Positions 46,030 to 58,709 of a stretch of 64,000 bases of DNA are shown here, one piece after another. Below the pieces are notes generated by a model, which worked only from the letters and a program-made list of their open reading frames with translations, made no database searches and was not told where the DNA came from. The stretch covers positions 428,934,113-428,998,112 of the forward strand of contig NC_134353.1 in the NCBI RefSeq assembly GCF_048569485.1. The letters are read 5' to 3'. Made by a program: the position numbers and the translations under genes. Source of the stretch: Anomaloglossus baeobatrachus (lineage: Eukaryota; Chordata; Amphibia; Anura; Aromobatidae). Position 1 is the first letter of the stretch. Every line of letters begins with the position of its first letter.

Positions 46030-47704
46030 GGCTAGTTTCACACTTGCATTCAGCGCATTCCGTCACTATGGAGAATAGCGCTATTCTCCATAAAGTTGTA
46101 TGGACGACGCACTGTAACGCAAGTGTCTGCGTTGCATCTGCTGGACGACGCAGCGGCGTTATTTTGACGCTGCGTCTAGCGGATTGAAAGCAGCATGTAA
46201 CGTTTTTTGGAGCGTTAAAATAGCGCACCATGACGGATTCCGTTGGAATCCGCCACGGTGTCTAATGATTGTCTATGGTGGCGGTTTCCGCCGCTAGGCG
46301 CTAAGCGGCGGAATCCGCTGACGGATTTCTTCACGTTCTACTGCACATGCTCAGCATGTCCAGCAGAACGATCGAAATCGTTTAAAATCACTCCTGGTCT
46401 CTGTCCCCCCTCTCCCTCCTCTCTCCCCTCCTCTCTCATACTCACCGATCACGGGCGCGACGCTGCACAGCTGTCACACTGCTCCGGCGGCTTTTCCTCT
46501 TTTGAAAAAGCCAGCCGCCCATTATTCAATCTCGTATTCCCTGCTTTCCCCGCCCACCGGCGCCTATGATTGGTTGCAGCCAGACCCGCCCCCACGCTGA
46601 CTGACAGCTGTCTCACTGCAACCAATCACAGCCGCCGATGGGCGTGTTTATATCGTGCAGTACAATAAATAAATAATTTAAAAAAACGGCGTGCGGTCCC
46701 CCCCAATTTTAATACCAGCCAGATAAAGTCATACGGCTGAAGGCTGGTATTCTCAGGATGGGGAGCCCCACATTATGGGGAGCCCCCCAGCCTAACAATA
46801 TCAGCCAGCAGCTGCCCAGAATAGTCGCATCCATTAGATGCGACAGTTCTGGGACTGTACCCGGCTCTTCCCGATTTGCCCTGGTGCGTTGGCAAATCGG
46901 GGTAATAAGGAGTTAATGGCAGCCCATAGCTGCCACTAAATCCTACATTAGTCATGTCAGGCATCTCCCCGAGATACCCTCCATGATTAACCTGTAAGTT
47001 AAAGAAAATAAACACACACACCCGAAAAAATCCTTTATTTGGAATAAAAGACAAAAAAACCCCCTCTTTTACCACTTTATTAAAATCCCCAAATACCGAC
47101 GTAATCCAGAGGTCCTGCAACACATCCAGCTCTGCTACATGAAGCTGACAGGAGCGGCAGTATAACACCGCCGCTCCTGTGAGCTCCACGCAGCAACTGA
47201 AGTGAATGGCACTGTCAGCGGGGACGTCACTAAGGTAATGCCGGTGTGTGTGTGTGTGCAGTGATGATGGGATGTGTGCGGGGATGTCGGGCTGTGTGCG
47301 GGGATGTCGGGCTGTGTGCGGGGATGTCGGGCTGTGTGCGGGGATGTCGGGCTGTGTGCGGGGATGTCGGGCTGTGTGCGGGGATGTCGGGCTGTGTGCG
47401 GGGATGTCGGGATGTGTGCGGGGATGTCGGGATGTGTGCGGGGATGTCGGGATGTGTGCGGGGATGTCGGGCTGTGTGCGGGGATGTCGGGCTGTGTGCG
47501 GGGATGTCGGGCTGTGTGCGGGGATGTCGGGCTGTGTGCGGGGATGTCGGGCGCTCTTTCTCTCGGCCCAAAGAAAACTTAACGCAATGCGTTATTTCAC
47601 TGGAATCCGTGGCCTTTATTATCACACTTTTTGCAAGGCATCCGTCACATGCGTTACACAACGCAATGTGACGGATGCCGTTCAACGCAAGTGTGAAACT
47701 AGCC
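46030..47704. mobile_element. 1.68-kb TTA-flanked element with GGCTAGTTTCACACTTGC ends
   Basis: TTA lies at 46027-46029 and 47705-47707. The right end is GCAAGTGTGAAACTAGCC. From about 46430 to 47560 it carries the same core as 21078-23361: CATACTCACCG minus-strand donor, GATTGGTTGCAG and CTGCAACCAATC, the ACCAGCC..GGCTGGTATTCTC block, and a 20-bp minisatellite. The outer 400 and 150 bp are unrelated to that element. No coding. Confidence 0.85.
47268..47555. repeat. 20-bp minisatellite GGGATGTCGGGCTGTGTGCG
   Basis: About 14 near-identical copies, with a three-copy GGGATG variant in the middle. Confidence 0.95.
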
Positions 47705-47707
47705 TTA

Positions 47708-48387
47708 ATTTGCTGTCTGACTGCAGACACAAGGTGGCTCTGCCCACTACTATTACAACCTCATACAACCACACCCATCAGTCACTGGAACACTATAATG
47801 TAGAAGTACTGAATGTTACGTGCAGATCCTAGCCTATTTTTACTTTCAACGGTACATTTAGCAAACCACCCTACTGGTTTTTGTGCCATTCATGTTATTT
47901 CCAGGAGCCACTTACAGCCTTTGGTTTCATTATAGTTATGTTAGGCCAAATATTTGACAATGGAAATGTGTTTGGTTAAATGTGAGAACTGCCAATTTAA
48001 AGAGAATCAACCAGCAGGATTTCATATATAAAGTAAAGCCAGTGCTATACTGGTGCTAGTCTGCTGAATCCAGGCATACCTTCAGTTCTGAGATTGGATG
48101 TTTTATTACAGTAATATTTGCAAGTAAAATTACAGAAATGCCCTGCTATTTCTTTGACAAGTGCAGGAAGGGAATATGGGGGTCAGGTTTTGAAAACTAT
48201 TCCCGGCCCCTGTCTGCTTGCCTGGCCTTCCTCACTCTGTTGCTGTCATAGACTTTAATCCTGGTGCCTGCGCATTTATCAGTATTGCAGCAAACTTCAC
48301 TAAAAGGACGTCAGAGTTGGTGCCTAGGTATCTTGGTGCCATCTTTGTGAAGACTCTGGCTTCCTTCATTGGATTCATGGACGTTCT
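47708..48387. other. Unassigned sequence, then a repeat fragment
   Basis: 47708-48000 shows no recognisable feature. From TTAAAGAGAATCAACCAGCA (47997) to 48387 looks like part of an AAAGGGAAYCTGTCA-type repeat without a clear right end. Confidence 0.35.
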
Positions 48388-48391
48388 TTAA

Positions 48392-48821
48392 AGGGGTTGT
48401 CTACTACTCGGGCACCCCCTTATTAATTTTAGGGTTTGCTCCAATTAAAATAAAAACACATTCTCTGATGCTGTTCCATCAGTATCTTTCAAAGCCCTGT
48501 TAGGTTGTTGTGTCATGCGACCCCCCAATCACCACTGGCTGCCCTCTCCACGCCTTCAGACAAATAAGCAATCAAGAGGAAAGGAGCTGCCAGCTGCAGC
48601 TCTAACTTCCCGATAGTTACTCATACGTCCGAAGGTGGGGACAGTGAAGACGGTGGTGACTGTATGCGGGGCTCCCGTGACACGTCAACCTGAAGCGAGC
48701 ACCGGGAACGAGAATGCCGACACTGCTGGAATCACGCTGCCACAGGAGGAGAGTAGTAGATTTCTTTTTAAATTTAATTGGAGCAAGCATGGGAAATTAT
48801 TAGAGGTTGTGAACAACCCCT
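48392..48821. mobile_element. 430-bp TTAA-flanked MITE (AGGGGTTGT ends)
   Basis: TTAA lies at 48388-48391 and 48822-48825. The ends are AGGGGTTGTCTAC and GTTGTGAACAACCCCT. No coding. Confidence 0.8.
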
Positions 48822-48825
48822 TTAA

Positions 48826-49390
48826 AAGGGAACCTGTCAGGTGCAATATACACCAAGAACCACGAGCAGTTCTGGGTGTATATTGCTAATCCCTGCCTAA
48901 TCTTCCCTGTGTACAGTAGCATAGATAAAAAAGATCTAATGGCAAAGGGACTCATTGAAGGGGCATTATTTCCCTGACTAGTCCATCCTCTTAGCATACT
49001 ATGAAGCCGGGTGTACATGTCCTGGCTTCAGAGAGGTATAATGCACATGACTGGAAGTGCCGGGGACTTCTGCTCCATGCATACTGATCCTAAACCCGGC
49101 GTCTGAGGCAGGGACAACGGACACAGGTACACATATCACCTCCAATGACGTTGGGCAATGGATAGCATGTTAGTACTCCCCTGTGTGTGTGCCAACATGC
49201 TAAGAGGGTGAACTAGTCAGAGGTAATAACGCCCTTGTGATAGTCCCCGTGCTCATTATCATAACAAAGGATCTTTAGAAATACTTTTTGTAAAGATCTC
49301 TTTATCTATGCTACTAGATGCAGGGATTAGTAATATACACCCAGAACTGCTCATGGTTCTGGTTGCATATTGCACCTGACTTGTTCCCTT
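48826..49390. mobile_element. TTAA-type MITE with AAGGGAACCTGTCAGGTGCA ends
   Basis: It starts directly after the shared TTAA and ends GCACCTGACTTGTTCCCTT. The TIR extends inward as a TATACACC..GAACC inverted block of about 60 bp. The right TTAA is mutated. Confidence 0.7.
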
Positions 49391-49433
49391 TACACTCCAT
49401 GAACCCTAACTGGTTAAAAGACCACCCCCTTAA

Positions 49434-50634
49434 AAGGGAACCTGTCACCACATTTTTCCCTATTAAACTAAAAGAATCCCCTTCTGCAGCTCCTGGGCTG
49501 CATTCTATGAAGGTGCACCTTGTGCCCTGACTCCCCTTCCAGATCCTAAAAATACCTTTATAAAACTTGGCCATTAGGTATGCTAATTACCATGGTTCGC
49601 CAGATGGGCGGGCTCATTTTCTGCTCCTTTCCTCCCTCCTGCCGCTGATCAGCGTCCTCCTTTCTTGATTGACGGGATGACGCCCTCCGTCATCCTCGTC
49701 GCATTTTCAAATCTCACGCCTGTGCAGTTAGGTCGGCTCGCGCAGGCGCAGTTCGCTCTGCTATATCGAGGGCATAGCAGAAAACATAGCTGCCCTAGCT
49801 CGTGCCGGTGACCTAAATGCACAGGCGCGAGATTATGGATTATGGCCGGGTACGAGCATAGCGCTGGTGAGGTCATGCACAGCACCGACCTCACCAGCGC
49901 TATGCTCGTACCCGCCCATAATCTCGCGCTTGCGCATTTAGCTCACCGGCGCGAGCTAGGGCAGCTGTTTTCTGCTCTGCCCTCGATATGGCAGAGCTAA
50001 CTGCGCCTGCGCGATCCAACATACAGGTGCGAGATTTGAAAACACCTTCATAGAATGCAGCCCAGGAGCTGCAGAAGGGCATTCTTTTAGTTTAAGGCTA
50101 CTTTCACACATCCGGTTTGAGCCCTGCGGCTCAATCCGGCTGTGAAAACTATGCAACGGATGCGGTGAAAACACCGCATCCTTTGCATCAGTTTTTACAT
50201 GCGGCCGGTCCGGTTTTTTCCGGTTGCGGCATGCTACTGAGCATGCGCAGTGGAAAATACCGCATGCGGCGACCGGATGCGGTTTTTTCCGCATCGCGCC
50301 GCATCCGGCCTCCATAGGGATGCATTGAAAAATGCGCCGCAGCGGCCGGATGCGGCGCGATGCGGTGTTTTTTGCCGGAGCAAAAAACGTTGCAGGGTAC
50401 GTTCGATCCGGCCGCCGCATCGGCTAAATCTGCCGCATGCGGCAAAAACCGGACCGAACGCAAGCCCCTACGGCACAATGCGGCACTAATGTAAGTCAAT
50501 GCAAAAAAAAAACGCAATCGGCGTTACAAAAGCCGGTTGCGGTTTTTCTGCAGAACGCCGTATTGTGCCGCAGAGCCAAAATCCGGATGTGTGAAAGTAC
50601 CCTTAATAGGGAAAAATGTGGTGACAGGTTCCCT
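49434..50634. mobile_element. TTAA-type foldback element with AAGGGAACCTGTCACC ends
   Basis: The terminal inverted repeat is about 85 bp (to GGGCTGCATTCTATGAAGGT). Inside, 49705-50045 is a second long palindrome centred near 49886. A MITE (50096-50602) sits in the right arm. The uninterrupted left arm (49463-49490) confirms the site TTTAGTTTAATAGGG. The element can fold into a near-complete hairpin. Confidence 0.8.
50096..50602. mobile_element. MITE with GGCTACTTTCACACATCCGG ends (TTAA)
   Basis: TTAA lies at 50092-50095 and 50603-50606. The right end is CCGGATGTGTGAAAGTACCC. The body is made of CCGCATGCGG/CCGGATGCGG palindromes. Confidence 0.85.
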
Positions 50635-50639
50635 GTAAC

Positions 50640-51350
50640 AACTGTGGGGCCCCTGTAACCTGTGTGACCAAAGATTAATAACAGTACTGATTGCAGCCAG
50701 ATACTGCCCTACAAGAGGATGGGTACAAGCGGGGTTAAACATCTACTGCACAGGCATACTGTAACATGGCGGCTAAGGAGGAAGTGAAGCACATACCAGC
50801 ACAGGCCTGTCCCCACCAGCTGAACCGCTGCCCGCCATGCGCTCTGTGCACATCTCCCACTCAGAACCCCTCCTATTCCTACATCAGTGATACAGAAAAG
50901 GACTGACCCTTATCAAATGATTCGGCAGCGCTGGACAGAAGAAACGAGCACACTCGGAGCCACCGCAGGCAGGCGCGCCCCAGCAGGCAGGCTCTGAGGA
51001 AGAGTCACGTGACAGAAAAGTGTACGGGAAGCTGAGCAGGTCATGAGAATTCTCTTTTAACACATACATTTGTCACAGTGTGTGAGTCTATACAGACTGT
51101 CACGTGCTTATGTCTCCATACTCCTAGCTCACGGATCAGAGGCAGAGATAGGCTGCCGTTTTTCATGTGTGAAATATTACATTCTCTAGCTCTAGTTCAC
51201 AGAGGCACGTTGTGAAAGAATGAATCTGTGGTACCCTATGGGTAATGGATACCACTCTATGGCAACTCTTCCCTGCGTACACCTCCAAAGCAAATGTGTA
51301 ACTATAATAGATGCAGTTATATTGCAATCGCACGTGATCGTTGACTACGA
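50640..51350 (-). promoter_or_regulatory. Candidate promoter and first coding exon (minus strand)
   Basis: This is the longest stretch in the right half without a recognisable repeat. On the minus strand, ATG at 50838 opens 14 codons, MAGSGSAGGDRPVL, that run straight into CTG|GTATGT (GT at 50796-50795), a good splice donor. About 170 bp upstream lies GTCACGTGAC (51005-51014), an E-box palindrome bound by USF/TFE-type factors. On the plus strand AACATGGCGGCTAAGG (50763) is a YY1-like start context opening 45 codons. No homology recognised for either peptide. Confidence 0.3.
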
Positions 51351-51355
51351 GCGCA

Positions 51356-54300
51356 GACCATGACTGCCAGGTGTCCCTACATGTGGTATAGCAACAGACC
51401 TATCACTTCAGGGCAGCGAGCGGAGAGGAGAACACTGACCATGACTGCCAGGTGTCCCTACATGTGGTATAGCAACAGACCTATCACTTCAGGGCAGCGA
51501 GCGGAGAGGAGAACTCTGACCATGATGGCCAGGTGTCCCTACATGTGGTATAGCAACAGACCTACCACTTCAGGGCAGCGAGCGGAGAGGAGAACACTGA
51601 CCATGACTGCCAGGTGTCCCTACATGTGGTATAGCAACAGACCTATCACTTCAGGGCAGCGAGCGGAGAGGAGAACACTGACCATGATGGCCAGGTGTCC
51701 CTACATGTGGTATAGCAACAGACCTGTCACTTCAGGGCAGCGAGCGGAGAGGAGAACACTGACCATGACGGCCAGGTGTCCCTACATGTGGTATAGCAAC
51801 AGACCTATCACTTCAGGGCAGCGAGCGGAGAGGAGAACACTGACCATGACTGCCAGGTGTCCCTACATGTGGTATAGCAACAGACCTATCACTTCAGGGC
51901 AGCGAGCGGAGAGGAGAACACTGACCATGACGGCCAGGTGTCCCTACATGTGGTATAGCAACAGACCTATCACTTCAGGGCAGCGAGCGGAGAGGAGAAC
52001 ACTGACCATGACTGCCAGGTGTCCCTACATGTGGTATAGCAACAGACCTATCACTTCAGGGCAGCGAGCGGAGAGGAGAACACTGACCATGACTGCCAGG
52101 TGTCCCTACATGTGGTATAGCAACAGACCTATCACTTCAGGGCAGCGAGCGGAGAGGAGAACACTGACCATGATGGCCAGGTGTCCCTACATGTGGTATA
52201 GCAACAGACCTACCACTTCAGGGCAGCGAGCGGAGAGGAGAACACTGACCATGATGGCCAGGTGTCCCTACATGTGGTATAGCAACAGACCTACCACTTC
52301 AGGGCAGCGAGCGGAGAGGAGAACACTGACCATGACTGCCAGGTGTCCCTACATGTGGTATAGCAACAGACCTATCACTTCAGGGCAGCGAGCGGAGAGG
52401 AGAACACTGACCATGACGGCCAGGTGTCCCTACATGTGGTATAGCAACAGACCTATCACTTCAGGGCAGCGAGCGGAGAGGAGAACACTGACCATGACTG
52501 CCAGGTGTCCCTACATGTGGTATAGCAACAGACCTATCACTTCAGGGCAGCGAGCGGAGAGGAGAACACTGACCATGACTGCCAGGTGTCCCTACATGTG
52601 GTATAGCAACAGACCTATCACTTCAGGGCAGCGAGCGGAGAGGAGAACACTGACCATGATGGCCAGGTGTCCCTACATGTGGTATAGCAACAGGCCTGTC
52701 ACTTCAGGGCAGCGAGCGGAGAGGAGAACTCTGACCATGATGGCCAGGTGTCCCTACATGTGGTATAGCAACAGGCCTGTCACTTCAGGGCGGCGAGCGG
52801 AGAGGAGAACACTGACCATGATGGCCAGGTGTCCCTACATGTGGTATAGCAACAGACCTACCACTTCAGGGCAGCGAGCGGAGAGGAGAACTCTGACCAT
52901 GATGGCCAGGTGTCCCTACATGTGGTATAGCAACAGGCCTGTCACTTCAGGGCAGCGAGCGGAGAGGAGAACACTGACCATGATGGCCAGGTGTCCCTAC
53001 ATGTGGTATAGCAACAGGCCTGTCACTTCAGGGCAGCGAGCGGAGAGGAGAACACTGACCATGATGGCCAGGTGTCCCTACATGTGGTATAGCAACAGAC
53101 CTATCACTTCAGGGCAGCGAGCGGAGAGGAGAACACTGACCATGATGGCCAGGTGTCCCTACATGTGGTATAGCAACAGACCTATCACTTCAGGGCAGCG
53201 AGCGGAGAGGAGAACACTGACCATGATGGCCAGGTGTCCCTACATGTGGTATAGCAACAGACCTACCACTTCAGGGCAGCGAGCGGAGAGGAGAACACTG
53301 ACCATGATGGCCAGGTGTCCCTACATGTGGTATAGCAACAGACCTACCACTTCAGGGCAGCGAGCGGAGAGGAGAACTCTGACCATGATGGCCAGGTGTC
53401 CCTACATGTGGTATAGCAACAGGCCTGTCACTTCAGGGCAGCGAGCGGAGAGGAGAACTCTGACCATGATGGCCAGGTGTCCCTACATGTGGTATAGCAA
53501 CAGGCCTGTCACTTCAGGGCGGCGAGCGGAGAGGAGAACACTGACCATGATGGCCAGGTGTCCCTACATGTGGTATAGCAACAGACCTACCACTTCAGGG
53601 CAGCGAGCGGAGAGGAGAACTCTGACCATGATGGCCAGGTGTCCCTACATGTGGTATAGCAACAGGCCTGTCACTTCAGGGCAGCGAGCGGAGAGGAGAA
53701 CACTGACCATGATGGCCAGGTGTCCCTACATGTGGTATAGCAACAGGCCTGTCACTTCAGGGCAGCGAGCGGAGAGGAGAACACTGACCATGATGGCCAG
53801 GTGTCCCTACATGTGGTATAGCAACAGACCTATCACTTCAGGGCAGCGAGCGGAGAGGAGAACACTGACCATGATGGCCAGGTGTCCCTACATGTGGTAT
53901 AGCAACAGGCCTGTTACTTCAGGGCAGCGAGCGGAGAGGAGAACACTGACCATGATGGCCAGGTGTCCCTACATGTGGTATAGCAACAGACCTACCACTT
54001 CAGGGCAGCGAGCGGAGAGGAGAACTCTGACCATGATGGCCAGGTGTCCCTACATGTGGTATAGCAACAGACCTACCACTTCAGGGCAGCGAGCGGAGAG
54101 GAGAACTCTGACCATGATGGCCAGGTGTCCCTACATGTGGTATAGCAACAGACCTACCACTTCAGGGCAGCGAGCGGAGAGGAGAACTCTGACCATGATG
54201 GCCAGGTGTCCTTACATGTGGTATAGCAACATACCTACCACTTCAGGGCAGCGAGCGGAGAGGAGAACACTGACCATGATGGCCAGGTGCCCCTACATAT

Positions 54301-55485
54301 GGTATAGTATAGCAACAGGCCTGTCACTTCAGGGCAGCGAGCAGAGAGGAGAACACTGACCATGATGGCCAGGTGTCCCTACATGTGGTATAGCAACAGA
54401 CCTACCACTTCAGGGCAGCGAGCGGAGAGGAGAACACTGACCATGATGGCCAGGTGCCCCTACATATGGTATAGTATAGCAACAGGCCTGTCACTTCAGG
54501 GCAGCGAGCAGAGAGGAGAACACTGACCATGATGGCCAGGTGCCCCTACATATGGTATAGTATAGCAACAGGCCTGTCACTTCAGGGCAGCGAGCGGAGA
54601 GGAGAACTCTGACCATGATGGCCAGGTGTCCCTACATGTGGTATAGCAACAGACCTACCACTTCAGGGCAGCGAGCGGAGAGGAGAACTCTGACCATGAT
54701 GGCCAGGTGTCCCTACATGTGGTATAGCAACAGGCCTGTCACTTCAGGGCAGCGAGCGGAGAGGAGAACACTGACCATGATGGCCAGGTGTCCCTACATG
54801 TGGTATAGCAACAGGCCTGTCACTTCAGGGCAGCGAGCGGAGAGGAGAACACTGACCATGATGGCCAGGTGTCCCTACATGTGGTATAGCAACAGACCTA
54901 CCACTTCAGGGCAGCGAGCGGAGAGGAGAACTCTGACCATGATGGCCAGGTGTCCCTACATGTGGTATAGCAACAGGCCTGTCACTTCAGGGCAGCGAGC
55001 GGAGAGGAGAACACTGACCATGATGGCCAGGTGTCCCTACATGTGGTATAGCAACAGGCCTGTCACTTCAGGGCAGCGAGCGGAGAGGAGAACACTGACC
55101 ATGATGGCCAGGTGTCCCTACATGTGGTATAGCAACAGACCTATCACTTTAGGGCAGCGGGCGGAGAGGAGAACACTGACCATGAGGGCCAGGTGTCCCT
55201 ACATATGGTATAGCAACAGATCTATCACTTCAGGGCAGCGGGCGGAAAGAATAACACTGACCTTGAAGGCCAGGTGTCCCTACATGTGGTATAGCAACAG
55301 ACCTGTCACTTCAGGGCAGTGGGCGGAGAGAAGAACACTGACAATGATGGCCAGGTGTCCCTACAAGTGGTATAGCAACAGATCTATAACTTCAGGGCAG
55401 TGGACGGAGAGAAGAACACTGACCATGATGGCCAGGTGTCCCTAGAAGTGGTATAGCAACAAGCCTGTCACATAAGGATGGCAGG
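51356..55485. repeat. 81-bp satellite array with 9-unit higher-order repeat
   Basis: The unit starts ACCATGATGGCCAGGTGTCC and has variant sites (ATGGCC/ACTGCC/ACGGCC, CTATCAC/CTACCAC/CTGTCAC, ACACTG/ACTCTG, AGCGAG/GGCGAG). About 51 units. Because 81 is 27 codons, one frame is open for 37 units (51360-54359). The blocks 52656-53384 and 53385-54113 share the same order of nine variants. Three units near 54300-54560 share a 5-bp GTATA insertion. Divergence rises after 55150. Confidence 0.97.
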
Positions 55486-56114
55486 CAGGGGTGTAACAAC
55501 CGCAGTGGCAGGGATTGTGACTGCGACCAGGCCCAGGGGTTCAGGGGGCCCGCCGACTCCACCTGTTTCAGCTTGATGTGTGTCCAAGGGCACGCTTCCA
55601 GTTGAAATACATTGCAGCACAGGGTCCTCTCAGGTCCCTGCACTGCGATATACCGGCTGCCGATTAAGGCTGTGAATATTCACTGCTCTCCACGACCATA
55701 ATTTTGGGCATGAGGAGCAGAGAATATGCCAGGACAGCTGACAACACTGTAAGTGGGCGTTCAAGACACGGACGTCAAGCACTGCGCCGCATACATGCTG
55801 GTCAGTTACCAGCATACCAGCGCCGGAGGACACCGAGGAAGCAGCGGGAAGGTGAGTCTAATCATTTCGTTTGGGTTTTTTTATTTTTCTACTGTGGGCA
55901 GCGTGGTGGGGGTTCATACTTACCAGAATGAGGCTATATACCAGGATGGGGACATGATCTGGCCATGTATACCAGGATGGTGCTATATACCAGAATGGGG
56001 ACATGATGTGGCCATATATACCAGGATGGGGCTATTTACCAAGATGGGGACATGATGTGGCTATTTATACCAGGATTGAGACGTAAGTAAGCTATATACC
56101 AGGATGGAGACATG

Positions 56115-56580
56115 ATGATGTGACCTAGTCTCACAGTACTTACCTGCACCTAACCTTCGATCCTCACAAGATCTCCTTGTCTACTCCCCTCTCATCTCCT
56201 CTTCCCACCATCGCGTACAAGATTTCTCGCGTGCCTCCCCCCATACTCTGGAACGCCCTGCCACAACATATTAGACTCTCGCCTACCTTGACAAGCTTCA
56301 AAACGAACCTGAAGACCCACCTCTTCTGACAAGCCTACAACCTGCCGTAACCCTCTGTCTGATACAGCGCCGCACAACCAGCTCTACCCTCACCTACTGT
56401 ATCCTTACCCATCCCTTGTAGACTTTGAGCCTTCGTGGGCAGGGACCTCTCTCCTCCTATACCAGTCTTTGCCTTGTATTGTTTATGATTATTGTACTTG
56501 TCTCTATCATGTATACCCCTTTCACATGTAAAATGCCATGAAAACAATAAACAACTTTAACAATAAATAATAATAATAAT
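56115..56580 (+). mobile_element. L2/CR1-type LINE 3' end, copy A1
   Basis: Starts within TGACCTAGTCTCAC and ends with (TAA)n. It contains the coding remnant ..RLSPTLTSFKTNLKTHLF-type and the tail phrase GACTTTGAGCCTTCGTGGGC. 5'-truncated. Its twin in copy B is longer. Confidence 0.7.
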
Positions 56581-56703
56581 AATACCAGAATTGGACATGA
56601 TGAGGCCATATATACCAGGATGGGGACTTGATGAAGCTATATACACCAGGATGGGGATATGATGGGTCCATATATACCTGGATGGGGCCATACACCAGAA
56701 TGG

Positions 56704-57118
56704 GGCCATGCTACCTGCACGCAACCTCAGATCCTCACAAGATCTCCTTCTCTGCTCCTCTCTTATCTCCTCTTCCCACAATCGCGTACAAGATTTCTCC
56801 CATGCATCCCCCATACTCTGGAATGCTCTACCTCAGCACATCAGACTCTCCCCTACCATGGAAAGCTTCAAGAGGAACCTCAAGACCCACCTCTTCCAAC
56901 AAGCCTACAATAGCCCTCAGTCCAGAAGACCACTGCGCAACCAGCTCTGTCCTCACCTATTGTACCACCACCCATTCCTTGTAGACTGTGAGCCCTCGCG
57001 GACAGGGTCCTCTCTCCTCCTATACCAGTCTGTTTTGTACTGTTGATGATTGTTGTACGTATACCCTCTTTCACTTGTAAAGCGCCATGGAATAAATGGC
57101 GCTATAATAATAAATAAT
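56704..57118 (+). mobile_element. L2/CR1-type LINE 3' end, copy A2
   Basis: A second, diverged copy of the same 3' region. One frame reads FSHASPILWNALPQHIRLSP, then SFKRNLKTHLFQQAY, typical of the last residues of this LINE group. It ends GCGCTATAATAATAAATAAT. Not present in copy B. Confidence 0.75.
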
Positions 57119-57143
57119 AATAATAATGATGGGGGCATATATA

Positions 57144-58709
57144 CAGTTATATGAAAAAGTTTGGGCACCCCTATTAATGTTAACCTTTTTTCTTTATAAC
57201 AATTTGGGTTTTTGCAACAGCTAACAGAAAATGTGCAATCCGCATTTAAACAAAATTTGACCGGTGCAAAAGTATGGGCACCTCAACATAAAAGTGACAT
57301 TAATATTTTGTAGATCCTCCTTTTGCAAAAATAACAGCCTCTAGTTGCTTCCTGTAGCTTTTAATGAGTTTCTGGATCCTGGATGAAGGTATATTTGACC
57401 ATTCCTGTTTACAAAACAATTCCAGTTCAGTTAAGTTTGATGGTTGCCGAGCATGGACAGCATGCTTCAAATCATCCCACAGATGTTCAATGATATTCAG
57501 GTCTGGGGACTGGGATGGCCATTCCAGAACATTGTAATTGTTCCTCTGCATGAATGCCTGAGTAGATTTGGAGCGGTGTTTTGGATCATTGTCTTGCTGA
57601 AATATCCATCCCCTGCGTAACTTCAACTTCGTCACTGATTCTTGCACATCATTGTCAAGAATCTGCTGATTCTGAGTTGAATCCATGCGACCCTCAACTT
57701 TAACAAGATTCCCGGTGCCGGCATTGGCCACACAGCCCCAAAGCAAACCTCCACCAAATTTTACTGTGGGTAGCAAGTGCTTGTCTTGGAATGCCGTGTA
57801 TTTTTGCCTCCATGCATAACACCTTTTTGTATGACCAAACAACTCAATCTTTGTTTCATCAGTCCACAGGACTTTCTTCCAAAATGTAACTGGCTTGTCC
57901 AAATGTGCTTTTGCATACCTCAGGCGACTCTGTTTGTGGCGTGCTTGCAGAAACGGCTTCTTTCACATCACTCTCCCATACAGCTTCTCCTTGTGCAACG
58001 TGCGCTGTATTGTTGACCGATGCACATTGACACCATCTGCAGCAAGATAAAGCTGCAGGTCTTTGGAGGTGGTCTGTGGATTGTCCTTGACTGTTCTCAC
58101 CATTCTTCTTCTCTGCCTTTATGATATTTTTCTTGGCCTGCCACTTCTGGGCTTAACAAGAACTGTACCTGTGTTCTTCCATTTCCTTACTATGTTCCTC
58201 ACAGTGGAAACTGACAGTTTAAATCTCTGAGACAACTTTTTGTATCCTTCCCCTGAACAACTATGTTGAATAATCTTTGTTTTCAGATCATTTGAGAGTT
58301 ATTTTGATGAGCCCATGATGCCACTCTTCATAGGAGATTCAAATAGGAGAACAACTTGCAAGTGGCCACCTTAAATACCTTTTCTCATGATTGGATACAC
58401 CTGCCTATGAAGTTCAAAGCTTAATGAGGTTACAAAACCAATTTAGTGCTTAGTAAGTCAGTAAAAAATAGGAGTGTTCAAATCAAGAAATTGATAAGGG
58501 TGCCCATACTTTTGCACCAGTTAAATTTTGATTAAATGCGGATTGCACATTTTCTGTTAGTACAATAAACCTCATTTCAATCCAGAAATATTACTGAGTC
58601 CATCAGTTATTAGATATATGAAACTGAAATAGCTGTTGCAAAAACCCAAATTGTTATAAAGAAAAAAGGTTAACATTAATAGGGGTGCCCAAACTTTTTC
58701 ATATGGCTG
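57144..58709 (-). mobile_element. Tc1-like transposon (GTTTGGGCACCCC ends)
   Basis: TIRs contain AAAAAGTTTGGGCACCCCTA, with TA at 57142-57143 and 58710-58711. The transposase (minus) is open from 57902 to 57300, with [22 protein letters not shown] and SPDLNIIEHLW. The N-terminal third has frame breaks. The matching spot in copy B (about 63090) is the empty site CATATATACAAGGATTGGCC, so this Tc1 arrived after the duplication or was lost cleanly from B. Confidence 0.95.

Noticed and set aside
51360-54359. 999-codon open frame as a repeat protein gene
   Set aside because: It is exactly the 81-bp satellite read in one frame (27 codons per unit). There are no splice, promoter or domain signs, and a 5-bp insertion shared by some units breaks the frame.
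51356-55485. CRISPR-like array
   Set aside because: Units are head-to-tail without spacers, the DNA is vertebrate, and no cas genes are present.
56192-56547. Minus-strand ORFs with repeated CGAVSDRGL-type text (also 62604-62789)
   Set aside because: Antisense of the LINE 3' end; identical in both copies because the LINE is duplicated.
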